A DNA stretch of 64,000 nucleotides from Centropus unirufus (taxonomy: Eukaryota; Chordata; Aves; Cuculiformes; Centropidae), in contig VYZI01000033.1 in NCBI GenBank assembly GCA_013397695.1, forward strand, positions 575,092 through 639,091, in the 5' to 3' direction. Positions 9,601 through 23,402 of the stretch are shown one piece after another. Below the pieces are notes generated by a model that saw only the letters and a list, made by a program, of their open reading frames with translations, was not told where the DNA came from and made no database searches. Every line of letters starts with the position of its first letter. The first letter of the stretch is position 1. Both the position numbers and the translations under genes were made by a program.

Positions 9601-10990
9601 CCTCCGCTCCCTGACATTTGTAAAGCCACTTCAGGATGCAGTTAACAGATCTCTAAATGTCCGAATTAAGCCACGCCGCGTGTTTCAGCGTTGAAAAGCA
9701 GGGGGTTTGCAGCGCGATGCACTGCATAATGTAGATGTATTTGTGTTATTTCTAGCGTTTTCGCCTGCGCGTAATCCCTTATGCCTTTTATTATAATCCT
9801 GCACATTACAGTTAATCTGTGATGATACAGCTTCGGAGGGACCTGTTGCTCACAGTGGTGGTAATTTGTAACCTTGGTAACAGTTTTAAATAAAGGTTAT
9901 AACAATGATGTCAACTGTTTTTGTTCACCAAACAGTAAATGGGGTCTCAGTATTATTATGCCTGTAGAGGACAGAGTTTAAGAAACAGTTATGAGGTTCC
10001 ACTTATTATAACGCGAGCTATCACTTTTTAGCTTGTCCTTAGTAAACATGATCATGGTTTTAAATAGTATAAAGATTTTCAAACTGCTGAGGACACTGTA
10101 AACTTTAATTTTCTGAATGAGGGGGATATTATTGTGAATTAGGGTCATCAGGATCCAAGTACTCTTACCAAGAACATTTTAGTCTTCCAGAGAAATATCT
10201 CAGAATAAGTACTACTTAGAAGCCCTAATGAATAATGCTAATGCTGGCTACCATTAGCCTTCTGCACAAGCTCTCCCCTCTATTAAAGCTTACAGAAAAT
10301 GCTTGCAGGCTGAAAGCAAAATTAAACGTAATTGTTTTTATTAACCTATTGCTTTTATATCATTAAAATATTTTTAGTTACATTTATTGAACAGCATCCA
10401 CTTCGATTATTACTTGCCATATCTATTAATCCATTTTTGTGTATTAACTACACCACCATTAACTATTAAAATATGTATACACACACATATATATTGCATT
10501 TGCCAAGATACGTTTCAGTTCTCATTAACAAAAAAAGTCTTGTAGAAGATTCTATGAAGCCTGTTTTTCATGCACACTTATTAACAATCATGATTGGCAA
10601 GAACTAGATAGGCACAGATTGCAAATGGAAAGGGAATACTAGATGCACAATGAAATATACAGTAGAATCGAAGCATAACTATTTTTCCTCCTTAAAATAA
10701 AAAATTTACAGAGTGAAAAACTGAGCTATTAAGCTTACTTAAAAGATGGCTTTGTTGGTTTAATTATACTGTAGTTATTTTATAAATATATTTCAAAGGA
10801 AGCTTGCCATATTGAATGTCAATGAATTCTGTAAAGAAAAGACTTACAAAAGCTAATGCATACCAAATACCAAATTTTAGTCATTAGCATTCCTATTTAT
10901 TACAAACTAAAGGAACCTATTAACAGACAAGAATTTCTATTTAGCTAGCATTACAATATTTAGCCATTAAAATAAAAAGGACAAAAAATG
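9600..10990. other. AT-rich, repeat-free block at the domain edge; candidate conserved non-coding DNA
   Basis: No gene or transposon is visible. The sequence is complex, AT-rich and unusually dense in ATTA/TAAT cores (for example AATTAAACGTAATTG near 10,319, ATTAACTACACCACCATTAAC near 10,443 and CATTAAAATA near 10,361). SOX-like AACAATGATG occurs at about 9,901. Motif-rich unique DNA directly beside a CpG-island cluster is typical of proximal developmental enhancers. A short CA/TA run (about 10,479-10,495) is the only simple repeat. Confidence 0.35.
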
Positions 10991-13900
10991 ATCCCCTGCC
11001 ACTTAGGACTATATGTTCTTTTTACTTAGAAAGACACATGTATCAAACCCCCCGGAAAACAGAAACTATGATTCTTCACTATTATTGACTCTACCAGCCA
11101 GACCCTGTACTACTTTGTTCAGGCAAAATCTCCGCTTTTTCCAAAGGACAAGATCCATCTGATTAAGAGCTCCAGATATTTTGCACATACCTTAAGAGCT
11201 GCATTTGAGGGACTTTCGGTTATGGGGAAGCGTAGCCTGGCTTAGGGCTGGTGCAGGCCTACAGGGTCAAGCCTGAAGGCTGCCAGGCCTGATTCAATAT
11301 CAGTAGGAACTTCCCTATTACATTCAGTAGTTTAGATCAAGTTTGGGGTGTGGATAGCAGTTCCATGCTTAGGTCAGAAGAAGGAAGGACTAAACCATTC
11401 ATTAGGTTAGGCAGGCTGCTAACCAGAAGTTTCTTTTCAGTGCTTGTCACAAAATCAGCGTCTTTATTCATGTGCTGCCTGGTCAAGAATTCCTTTAAAA
11501 CCTCTCAGCCAAGCATTTCTACTTGTCAAATATCCTTTAAGAAACTTAAAGAAAAATTTTGTGGTTTTTGAAGGTAAGTGGTGCATGTATTACACATCTC
11601 AGAGTTTCTAAAAAACCATGAAATGTATTAGTATGTAACATATTAAATTTCACATGTAAAAGACAATCTTTCTTGTGTTTTTTGCTGAACTGCGCACTTT
11701 TATGTAAAAGGAGAAGCTTTTGCAGACACTGATACTCATAATGAGGTGACAAACTGCTGGGTTTCTTTCCCTTTGTTGCATCTGACATGGCCCTTGCCTT
11801 CTCTGCTTGGGAGGATTGCTCCTTGAGACTCTGTTGTGTTATTCAAATTGACAGAGAAATCCAAAACAAGTCGAAGGAAGCAGTACAACTGCTACAGAGC
11901 TTCTTCTGGGTGAGGGTTGCTGTCTAATGCCTGTTTTGCCTCAAAGATTACCTCAGTTTTCAAAGAATCAGGGTGAGAGGAGGTTCAGGAGAGTTCATAT
12001 AGTGCTGAGCACATCCCATCAGTTTAATTTTTGTTTTTTGGTTTGCATTGTTCATTTCTAAAGCAGACTTTACATTTAATTTAATAAAGGATTTGGTTTG
12101 ACTAAGAAGGACCACTTTTGATTATGCAAGAATAGACTGAAGACTTGTACAAAGAAAATTCACTGTGTAAACAGCCTGCCCAAGAAAGAAAGATTCACCC
12201 TTACTTCATCTACAGGATCTGTAAGTACAAGAAATTTGTTCTCTTCAAAGATTTAAACTCCCAGGCTATTGTAGGACTGGTTGTTTACGGCTTTTACATG
12301 AACATATGGTGAGAAGTTTGACTGAAGTGGTCCAAAATCAGTGTCTTAGCATGTATGAAATACTTTAAATAAAGCAGTTCCTGTATGACCCCATTTATGT
12401 GATCCATGTTGCTGCTTCTCACTAATGAAAACAAAACGGATCTGAAATTTGCATGTGTGTGGTGTCTGGGGATAACAGTCTCATGAAATCAAAATGATGC
12501 AGGCTGTCTCTGATTTTGCTAAGACAAATTAGAATGTGGGAGGAAGAATCTCATGGAAAATTAAATGTAAAAGCAATCAGAGTTCTCTGAAATTTTAAGA
12601 ACTCCTACTTTTCCTTGGAGATATTTTCTGAGTCAAAGATCTTCACTGCTGTTTATTATCAATGAAGAGTAGTGGTTCAAGAGGCTGCAAACAGACAGCA
12701 CAGATTAAAGTAAGCCTGAAGGAATCCTGATGTTGTCTCTCAAGTGTTGTTACTTTCACAAGGAGAGCTTTTTCCAGGTCAGCTTGTCTATAAACCAAAT
12801 CGGAGCTGATCCATAGATCTACAACTGTGATGCTGCTGGAATGATAGGAGACATCTTGCAGTTCTGCCACTTAGACTTCGATGGCATGCTATGTATCTAG
12901 AAGTTTTTCAGTAGAAAACCTTCCATTTATGTAATTTCTGCCTACCAAACCCAAATAGATTTAACTCTAAGCCCTGTTGCTAAAGTGGCAAATATGTTTT
13001 AAGGAGAAATGGTAAGAATACAGTAATTCCAGCAATGAAGTTCAAATAAAAAAAAAGCGCATCCCTATTGAAGAAAAAGTAGTGTGATGAATCACTCCTT
13101 TGTTCAAACTGCCCCTTTAATACAAATCAGAATACAAGAGTTGAACAAAAATGCTTAAATTGTTGCATTCTCAGAAATGCATTATCTTTTCACTTTAAAC
13201 TATCCACAGTCCTTTGCAGTCATATACAGTATTCGACAGAGCCATTTGGAAAAGATTCATCTATCAAGTTTAACAACTTGTTGGTGTAACTTCAGAGAAG
13301 TTCATTGCTTATTCATGTGGAAGTGAGTACACCCAACTTGTTTTGCCTGGTTTTACTACTTTTGCTGGTTTGCAAGGCTGTTCTGGTAGCTGCAAATGGC
13401 TTCTCAGGTGACATTTGCTGACATTCAGTGGTGTATATTTATCAGTATTCTTCACCTCACTTCTATATGTGTAATCTATTTTATTTTGTTCTTCATAGCA
13501 ACCTCCTTTTCACTGTCCATGCCTTGAAAATGATAAATGGCAAAGCGGCATATTTCCCTAGCTGCACTAAAATGTCACTGTGAAAAATCTTTAATGGACT
13601 AAGTGTAGCTTTTCAGGTTATAACTTGTCAAGTTACAGAGAAAATCTAGAGTTTCTCCTTAATCCACCATTCTTTGGAACCACACCACTGCAGGCAGAGA
13701 CTAATTAGAAGTTACACCAGTCAGAGCAGGACAAAAATAAATGAAGTAGAAACCATTTGATCAAGACTCATTTTACGCTTGCTTTCTGTGTTTGTCCTGT
13801 GTTACCTTACTTCCTGTGTTTAGGCCAATTCTTGAATGTGTCTTATTGTTTATGAATGTGTTTGCATTCTGAGATCTGTGTTAACTTAAGGACTTATCAC

Positions 13901-16900
13901 TGCAGCACTGAATGTATTTATACTACTCCTACATCTAGGGGTGCAAAAAGAAACCCTCCGTGCTGACCAAAGTGAAAGCACACATTAATAAAGAGTCTCT
14001 GATGGCACCTGTGATTAATATAAACACTGAAAATATATGGATGAGAGGCAATAGTGCTACTACCTTGATTTAGATCAGGTACCAAAATGAGGTAAGAATA
14101 ACCAACTTAGACTTTAAGGCAGCCTCAGAAATAGCATGTACTTGTCTTGGACTCAGGGGCCTAGGGGACTGTCCTGGTTTCAGGTTTCTCTTTGTATTTT
14201 AGTAGTCTCCATTTATCTTTTTGGACATAGTGCTCAAGCCCACAAAATATATGTTTAAGAGAAAAGTTTCTGAGAACATTCACTCCAAATCTGACAGCAG
14301 ACAGCAATTTGGAAACAATTTTCCTTAGTTTTCCCTGTCTCTGCAATGAATACTTAGAAGAAATATCTTAGTTCCTTGGAATGAGAGAGCTTTAAAAAGA
14401 AACCTACTTCCCTTTTCTATGATCCTAAAGCATCATCCCTGGATTTTCCCTCATTTAAGTGTTAGGCAGTGCAAAACGACTGAAATGGCAGAACCAACAA
14501 AAACATGTCCTTTGCCCTGAATGGTGAATGACGCATTTTATCTGACAAAACATTAATTTGTTTTGATGCTGAGAGACAGCAGTACCACTTTAGTCCTTTC
14601 TACATAGTAGTAAGGAGCATAAATTCAGCTGTTGACCAGGGTCAGAACATGACTCTCCAAGTTTAGTGTGCAATGTCCTGGCGCTGCAGCAGTCTTTGGA
14701 AAAAGTATCTGTCTGCTCCACAGGTACAAGTTCAGCATAACCTGAACTTGGCTTTTCTTCAAAGGCACTCACTGAAAGCTCTTTGGGTCTGAGGAAGCAA
14801 ATCAGCACTGAGACTTCACGCAGAAGTTTTCTGTCTGTCACCTATTTTGTAGCATGGCATGGCAAAGACTTCCACTTTTTGCATCTATTTATTTGGTTTG
14901 ACTGTTTATGATCTTTCAAATACAACTTCTGGGTGCCAAAATGTTACAGGGGGTGGTTTGGCTTTGTGAAAAGACAGGGGAAAAATGGAAATAAATCATC
15001 TTCCCCAAAGGCTTATTTAGAAGATACACTGCTGCTTGTGGCTTGTTTCCCATGGAGGACATAATTTACCTTAGTGTCTGACATATATGAAGATACAACC
15101 CCTGCTCTTTGCCAGCATCAAAAGATATACTCAAAGATCCACAGCCCAAGTTGCATGCAGAGACTTTTCAGATGCTTCACATTAAGCAGATCTAATATCA
15201 CTGGGACCACACTGGCTGGATATTGTATTATCCTTTTTATCATCCTTTTTATTCTTGCATGTATATGCAATACTTCACTTGAAAAACAAAATGCTGAAAT
15301 AAAAAGAGCACACATTTCTCCTCCTGAAGTGGTCTACCTGATAACAATATTCAAATGCTTCTTTCTAAAAGATGTTTTAGAAAGGCTCAAATCTATAGTA
15401 GAAAAAGAAAGATTCAGCCTGGCCTTTGCAAGAGTACTTGGCTTGGTGCCTGATTCTACTCCATTTTGGTGGGAATAGAGCTAAGGCATCACCACAGCAC
15501 AGACCATTTTCATACATGAGCATGGGTAGATTTCCTGGTGGACATCTAGGAGTGTTACAGCCCAAATCCTACAACATTGCTAGATTACAGTCTAAATTGT
15601 GGCCAGGTCTCTGCTCTGCTCCCTACACACATTATAGGTGCAATCATCTCTGTGTAAATCCCTTGGTGGATCTGTGCCTGAGTGTTTTTGAAAATCCCAC
15701 CCACATGGGACACCCGTAGGTCAAATGAAAAATTGCATAAGCTATTAACTAAAGCTATAGTTTATGAAAAGTTACCCACAAGAAAGGTACACAGGTTAGT
15801 GCTGCTCCAGGGCATCCTTAAATCACACTTCAGCAAGTTATAAAGTTATCTTTGGAGAGCAATCATACCAAGCTGTCAGCCCTGTAAGGATAGACTTGTG
15901 TTTCTCTGACATGTCAGTTGCCGTCTTTGCCACTTCATTGAGGCTATGATATTTCAGCAGGAGGTAACCACCACTATTTGTCTGCCTGAAAATCCACAGA
16001 ACTTTCCTCTGTAAACATTTTTTAACCTGGGTATTTCCCCATCACAGGCAGGGGTGTATCTCTGAACTCATCTACATGTTTGCTTAACTGTCACTCACAG
16101 GTCAGTGCTTGTTTGACTCAAACTTTTCTCTTTTTAATCTCAATTTATGTAACAGAAAGTTCATGGGTAAAACTTTTGTCCCCAAAATACTCCATAGTTC
16201 CTTGTTTTTTTTTTTTTCTTGCCATATCATTTAAAAGAATAATTTTTTTCTTGGTTCTAAGTAATATGGGTTATCAGCCTGCATTGGAAAAGTTACTGTC
16301 TTCACTGAGGAGCTTATTCTACTAGTTTTGTTAGTCATTTGTACTGTTGATGCAATATTTTTGTTAAGATTTCTTCCAGGATTTGACTCATTTATCCATA
16401 CATTCTCCTGGAATATTCTTCGGCAAGCTAGAAAAATTATTTGTTCTGCTGAGTCTAAAGTGAACGGTGAGAGAATAGAAACTCATGGAGTGAGCTTAAG
16501 CAAAATTAGCTCCCGGAGAAAGAGGCCTTAATTTTCCTGAAAGGTCAGCACAGTGGCAATGCTGATACCAGGCAGCAGACTGCGTCCTGATTTCGGTTAC
16601 ACTGGAGCCTGAACCCTCACCCGATGTTTACGGTTGTGCACAGAGAGCTGGCATTTGGTAGAAAAAGGCTACAGAGAGAATAGTGTGTGATCCAGTACAA
16701 ATCTTTAGCCTAGGTGATATGAATCTTAACTTTTGTACAAAATGCCCCCTGGAAGCATGTTTACAGAGCTGCTATTTCAGCAGATTGTATTTTGCATGGT
16801 CTTTAGAGATGCTACACAGGCAGCGCAATCACAGTCAGCTGCAAAGTGACAATGTTATGACTCTGGATTAGACACAGGTTATTTTGCACTGGTAGCCAGT

Positions 16901-19900
16901 AAGAAGCTGAAGTGAAACTAGGAAGGGGAGAAAATGCATCCTCCTTTCAGCACTGCCATTTTGGTGTTTCTGCAGTGTTCTATGCAATTAGCAATTTATG
17001 CTGGCATATGGTGGAGATCAGCTTCATGACAAAAATATTTTTTTACAAAAACAAACTCTTTCTAAAGTGTTTCTCTCTCCAGAGTCTTCCACCAGAATTA
17101 ATACTCAGCAGCCTCTGAAGAAATGTTGTAAAAGCTGTAATACTATCCCTTTTGGAAATTCCTGGTTATTTCCCTTCTCTCATTACGGCACACCAAAACT
17201 CACTGAAGTCCCATATCACTTTCCCCCTAATTCCATGCTTTAATTTCCTGTGGCATCCACTGAACTTTGTTACTGTTCTTTTTGATTTTCTGATCAGACT
17301 ATTCCCTTTGCCCACACTTGCCTACTGTCATCTCGTTCCTCATGCTGGGGCCAACTTGGTTTTGCTAATTACCAGAAGGCTTTTCAGTTTCTCTTTAGAA
17401 TTATTTGGGAAATAACTTTTCTTACTTTTAATTAACTAGCCATTAACTATCCTGAAATATTTAGCTATGATTTTTTCTGAAGTTGTACGTCTCCTCCAGA
17501 CTGTAGATAAAATGGTTGATCTCAACAAGAGCAGTTTGAGCAGTTTGCCAGATTCAGAGCAGAACCAAGTGAGACCGAATAAACCCACCCATGAAACTTC
17601 TCAGGATTTCACTGAAGCACCAGTTCTTTCCTGTAGCAAACCTAAGTGCTTTTAGGGGGGTTGGTTTTTATACAAACGAACAAACAAACACAACAACAAA
17701 AGAGATGTACAGCATGTGATCTCCTCTAGCACACTCAGGTTCAAATTCCTGACCTGCTGTCTCTCTAACTACAGATGACTGCCAACTCACTCGCAGCCTA
17801 ATAGTTATCCTAGGGCAAGGTGCACTCCACAGCTCCTGCTAGAGATGATCTACTCCTTGTAACAATGCATTCCTTAGAGTTGTTTTCTGAATTTGCATCC
17901 TCGCATGCTGTGTGAGCATCCCCACATCAGCACTGCAGAAATACACTGAAACTGAGCTGCGCTTTCTAATGAAAATTCATTTTGTTGAAAAATTCCCAAT
18001 TAGCTCTAATTTGGAAGGCCAAACTGAGCTCCCACTGTGAGACATATCGCAAGAGACAGATCTTGCTGGGAAAGGCTGGCAGATTGGAGAGAAGAAGGCT
18101 GAGAAGAAAAGCACAATAGAAAGGTGAAATGGTTTCCTCAGAATCCTGCAATGGGTCAGTGGCTGTTGCAGGTCTTCCCAGTGCCAACCACAGCCCATGC
18201 TACCTCTCACACCTTGAGCTCACAGACAAGGTATACTGTCCCTCATTCATCTTTTCATTAACTGGATTATTCTCGCATGTAGCTTTATGCATGGGGGCAC
18301 AAGTGCAGCAGGTTGGAACTATATTGCCTATGTGGCATCGTGTGTGTCTATGGCACCGTCAAAAACTTTGAGATAACAGATAACAAGGATGTCAGGGTAA
18401 AATGCTAAAAAGGCAGACCCTGGTGCACCAGAGGAGGCAAGGAAAATCAAGTACTGTCCAAACTAAAGCATGACAGCTGCTTTGAGCAAGGTAAGAAATA
18501 TCACGCATGTTTCACACTTTGGAAATTCTTGCATAAATTGATGCATCTGACCATGTACAGGTTGTTAAGTCAATGTCATGGTTACAATGTGATGCCTTAC
18601 TTAAATTTAAACTCCTCTCTTCAGAATCTTCCCTATGTCCCTAATTTGAGAATTTTTGTTCTAAAAGCAGTTTTTTTTCCCCTTCTGGTCTTATACCGAT
18701 TAGTAGGAGCACATTAGGGAAACCTCGTTTTGTATTACAAATAGTGTAACAATGTATTTTGTATGTTTTTCCCAGGAGCTTTCTGAAATGAAAATTTCTC
18801 TTTGAGGACAGCTGGTCCATGCCCCTGAGGAAAAAGATGCTTATGGCAAGGTTGAGGTTAATGATTTTAATTTACAGTTTTTGTGGGAATATCATTTTGC
18901 TTCTGTAGGAATATCTCTCTTTTGTATAAAAAAGCAAAGATACTTAAATAAGGCTTTATAATTTATTACCCCAAAATATGCTTAATTTTGTTTGACTAGA
19001 TCATGTTGTTATGTTAATAAAATAATTGTTATTCCAAACATGCTTGGTGAACTTGAATAGCAAAGTGAAGTTTATATATTTAATCAAATCTATTCAGTAA
19101 TTCTAGTGGAAGATGCAGAAATGTTTTCCATCAATCTTTCCTTGACTTTTGAAATGAATATACATTGCCAAAGTTCTGATGCTTTTGGATCCATTTTCTA
19201 TCCATATCCAAACAACTGAATTTCTTGGTATGAATATTTGAAAATGTTGAAAAGGAAACAAACAAACAAACCCACAAGGTCCCATGGGCAACTTTTCTTG
19301 CCAGAAGGGCTTTTACAGACGTCTGATCAATGGGAGGAAAAGTCTTCCAGCTTTTTCAGCCACAGGTTGTAAGGTGGCTCATAAGACCAACTGTAACATA
19401 ATTTCCAGGACCATATAACACATTTTCAGGAATATTTGCATGCATAAGAAAAATGCTACCATTTCTGGGTTTTGCCCCTTACATGACACTTGCAGATGGG
19501 CTTTCAGTGGGTAGCCTGGCCAGCAGAGAGGAGGTGAAGGTAGTGCCAGAGTTCAAGTGCATCGAGTTTGCAATTTGTACCAGGAGTGTCTCTGAACCCT
19601 TCCACTCCCTGGAAGACTTTCTGTCCTCAGAGAACGTGAATAAGACTGAAGTCCAAGAGGGAGACTTGGAGGATTTAACCAGGAAGAAAAGATGAAGATG
19701 TGAATACTCCTATTGATTGGAAGAGATTTTTTTAAGCTTTTGCTAAATGTTATGGTGTTATTACTGCTAACAATAGAAAAATAAGTAGTAAAAAAAACAT
19801 AAAGTCACCCAGGAGTCACAGCGTAGCAATGCATTTCCTCAGATCATGTTAGAAATCTCATCTGAGATAAGACCTACTTTTCCATGATGTGGCTCATGTT

Positions 19901-22771
19901 AGATTACTCTAGAAACAGGGATATGATGGTTTTACTGTTAACAAACCTCCCTTGTAAATTAAAATTCAACTTTTGCACCATATTTAAAAAAAACCCTGTA
20001 GAATTGCTGATGGAAGAATATTATTCTTGCTACGAGATACTGAGCAACAAATAAGCTTATTTAATATGGAAAATCACCTTTTCCAATGTATTTATTTTTA
20101 AGATCTACAGTGTATTCAGAGCATTTTGTGTAGCTTCTCTGCTCTGAAAACTCCATGGGTAAATTTACAAGATATTTTTTTTTCCAGTGGAAAGTGGCAG
20201 CTGAACAATCCTGTTCTTTCAATCAAACAGCAAATGAATAATATAGGTCCAGAGCTCATAGTTTTTGTGCTGTAAAGCCACATCAATTCAAGTAAGACCA
20301 AGGACTCGTAAATATTAAATTCATGATAGTGTAACTGGGAGTAGAAATGGGCCTTTCTTTCTGAACTCTCTGGAGCCTGAACTGGAAAAAAAAAGTGGCA
20401 GGGCTTAACCTTTAAACTTCTCAGTGACCTTTAAACAGTATTTTGGATTATATCTGCCCTTGTTAATCTGAAGCCACTTGCAAACATGACTGGCATTCTT
20501 GGGGTTTTTTTAAGTATACCTTACATACATTATAGAGTGGGTTCACTTTTTAAAAGTTTGGCTCTTGTACATTATGTATTTATGAAAATTTTAAGTAATG
20601 TTAATCTTCACAATTTTTTTTTAAATTTAGCAGCAACAGAAGCAATCCCCTGGGTCAAAGTGTGTTACTTAGTTGATGGACTGATGTAAATATAAACTCT
20701 TTAAAGGGTTAAACCCAGACATTAATCAAGATTTTATTTTTTTAAGTAGTTGTGTATTAATGTAGAAATCCAGAAGGACCAGATGTTTTAATACCTCCTT
20801 CCAGCAGAGGTAAAGAGAAAATCTTATACCAATGCCTCAAACTAGTCAGCTCTTTTTTTTCCTTCTTCAGTTTGTTTTCTTTCATACTGTTCACATCACT
20901 GTTTTGCATGCACTTTTTCTCACATACCCTCCCCATACATAACCTTACTTTTGTCTATCCAGTCAAAATTACTGGAGCAAATAACATAAAATGAAACACC
21001 GGTTTCTCTTGGACAACATTTCAACCTGCCCACATACTTGCAAGAGTTTAATTAACACTAGGAACATCTACCGCTTGGTATAGATAAAATAGTCTAAAAT
21101 TGATGGTCAGCATTTCGCCTTTCAGCTCACAAAATGATTTCAACAGATCTCACCATTCACATGGAAATTTGCCTTCTAAGCACATTTGTCTTTAGTGGAA
21201 AAACATCACAGACAGAACACAAACTTATGAGAGGATGTTTATGTTTAAGAACTGTTATACCATACTCTTCACTCCATAACTTGGATCAGGAATTTTCCTG
21301 CTGGAATGTTACTGCAACACAGAGACACGCATGCACCATCCTCTACTCCATTCAAGCTACTCCTCAGGGGCAGAAGTACTGGGCTTAGAAATAGCCAAAA
21401 TTTCAAACATATGATTTTGCAATGAAATATGAAATTCTGAAAATTACTGACACAACCTAACAAAGCAGAAGCATTCTGATTGAGCCAGTGCAAGAAACAC
21501 CATTGTAGCTTTATAGGACTAAATACCTGGGATTTGTTTCCCTGCATAGTTTTGTCAGGATCGAACATTGTAAAGACAGTGATCCTCATAGGCTTTTAAA
21601 GAAAGAGGGAGTTCATGAGCAGAGAGCAGATGCTGAAAGGTCTTGTGATGCAGCTGGTGAGAAGCATCTGTATTTTATGTTGGATACTTATTGATTTAAA
21701 AAATTGAAAAGTGCTATATGTTTTTGCAAACATTACCTGGAGAGGGGTCAGATCTACAAATATTGTCTGTTGCTAAGACAGTGTATTCAGTGAATAAATG
21801 AATTACTGTGCTGAAATCCTTTATTGAGTATTCCTTTGGCACTGCTTTATCTAAGCATCAAGAATGTAAGCATTTAACAATATTACTTTAAATTCAAAAT
21901 GCCTTGAAAGTGTTGCGATTGAATTTGTAAATGCAATCAAGAATAAAACATGTACCTTGGATTACATGTCACTTTTTGGGGATGTTTTGACATAACACGT
22001 TTAGAAAAGAGTCTCCTGTGACTGAAACGATTAAAATAGATTTCAGTTATCTATGACTTGAAGCAGAGTCAGTCCAGTTCTTGGTTAATTTGTTCTCTAC
22101 CTCACAGTAAGCACTAGCTGACATGCTTCCTTGCATATCAGCGTGGAGGCCAACTGCTTAAGGCTGAAGTGTTATTGTGTTACTTGTGTGAGTAATCCTA
22201 TTAACAGCAAGAGAACATAGGCATGGATAAATTGTAGAATGGTCAGAAGTGAGAAAATAACCTAACTTCCTTCTCACTTCTGAAGATGATCTGTCCCTCT
22301 ATTTTATACAGACCTGCTTTATGGTGGTACTAACTCACATCTTCAAAGCTTCCATCATCTTATCTCCTCTCATGGGTACCAAATTCACACCAGATTTTTG
22401 ATACATATTCAGGTAGGCACACTCAGAAAAGGACTGGGTACATACTCAAATCCATTTGATAATATGACAGGATGCTGCATGTTTCTGTACCTAGAAAGAA
22501 AAAGTAATTATTCAGGAAACTTAATATAAATTAGGACCACAGAGCACTGTTCCCAGAAAGCGACCATGTCCATAATGGAAAGTATACACTAGAAATTTAG
22601 GGTTAAATTTACTTTTATTAAATCTATACAAATCACCTGTATTAACTTTATAACAAATTTATGTAATATATAGTTACAGTAATTACCACTTTGCAATATT
22701 AAATTTTATCACGAGATGTAATATGAAATAAAAAATTATGTTTTATTTCAAATGGACAAATCCTCCCACTG
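10991..22771. other. Gene desert, no supported gene
   Basis: About 11.8 kb of AT-rich unique sequence. I find no LINE with recognisable protein remnants, no CpG island and no coding exon. The longest frame, ending at 15,478, starts at a GTG; its first ATG is at 15,155, giving about 107 residues with one hydrophobic stretch. It has no homologue I know and no splice or promoter context, so it is most likely chance. Short T- and A-runs occur (for example about 16,204-16,218). The stretch 22,590-22,770 just before the CR1 copy is very AT-rich. Confidence 0.6.
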
Positions 22772-23402
22772 AATCATAGAATCGAAGAATCATAGAATGG
22801 GTTGTGTTGGAAGGGACCTTAAATATCATCCAGGTCCACCTCCCCCCATAGACAGGGACACCTCTCACTAGACCAGGCTGCTCAAAGCCCCATCCAGTCT
22901 AGCCTTGAACACTTCCAGGGAGTGGGCATTCACTACTTCCCTGGGAAATCTGTTCCAGGGCCTCACCATTCTCATTACGAAGAATTTCTTCCTAATGTCT
23001 AATCTAAATCTTCCCCCCATGGCATATCACTACATGCCCTTTTAAAAAGACCCTCTCCAGCTCTCTTGTAGGCTCCCTTCAGGTGCTGGAAGGCCACTAT
23101 GAGGTCTCCCCAGAGGCTTTTCCAGGCTGAGTAGCCCCAATTCTCTCAGCCTGTCATCATTGCAGAGGTGTTCCAACCCCCTGATCATCTTAGTAGCCCT
23201 CCTCTGAACCTGTTCCAACAGTTCTATAACCTTCTTATATTGAGGATTCCAAACCTGGACACAATACTACAGGTAAGGACTCATTAGAGAAGAGCAGAGG
23301 GGTTGAATCACCTCCCTCAACCTGCTAGTCATGCTGCTTTTGATGCAGCTCAGGATATGGTTGACCTGGGTTACGAGTGTACGCTGACGGCTCATATTGA
23401 GT
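22772..23402 (-). mobile_element. CR1 LINE, 5'-truncated, minus strand
   Basis: The left end, AATCATAGAATCG...AATCATAGAATGG, is the reverse complement of the CR1 3' terminal ATTCTATGAT motif. Reading right to left, the body carries the end of the CR1 reverse-transcriptase ORF: residues of the type YCVQVWNPQYKKVIELLEQVQRR (about 23,205-23,270 in outline) and then RPWNRFPREVV and SLEVFKARLD just before the 3' untranslated part (about 22,900-22,960). Homology stops at about 23,402, so roughly the last 630 bases of an element several kb long remain, as usual for CR1 5' truncation. Frames are interrupted; it cannot be active. The avian attribution of the window rests mainly on this element. Confidence 0.93.
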
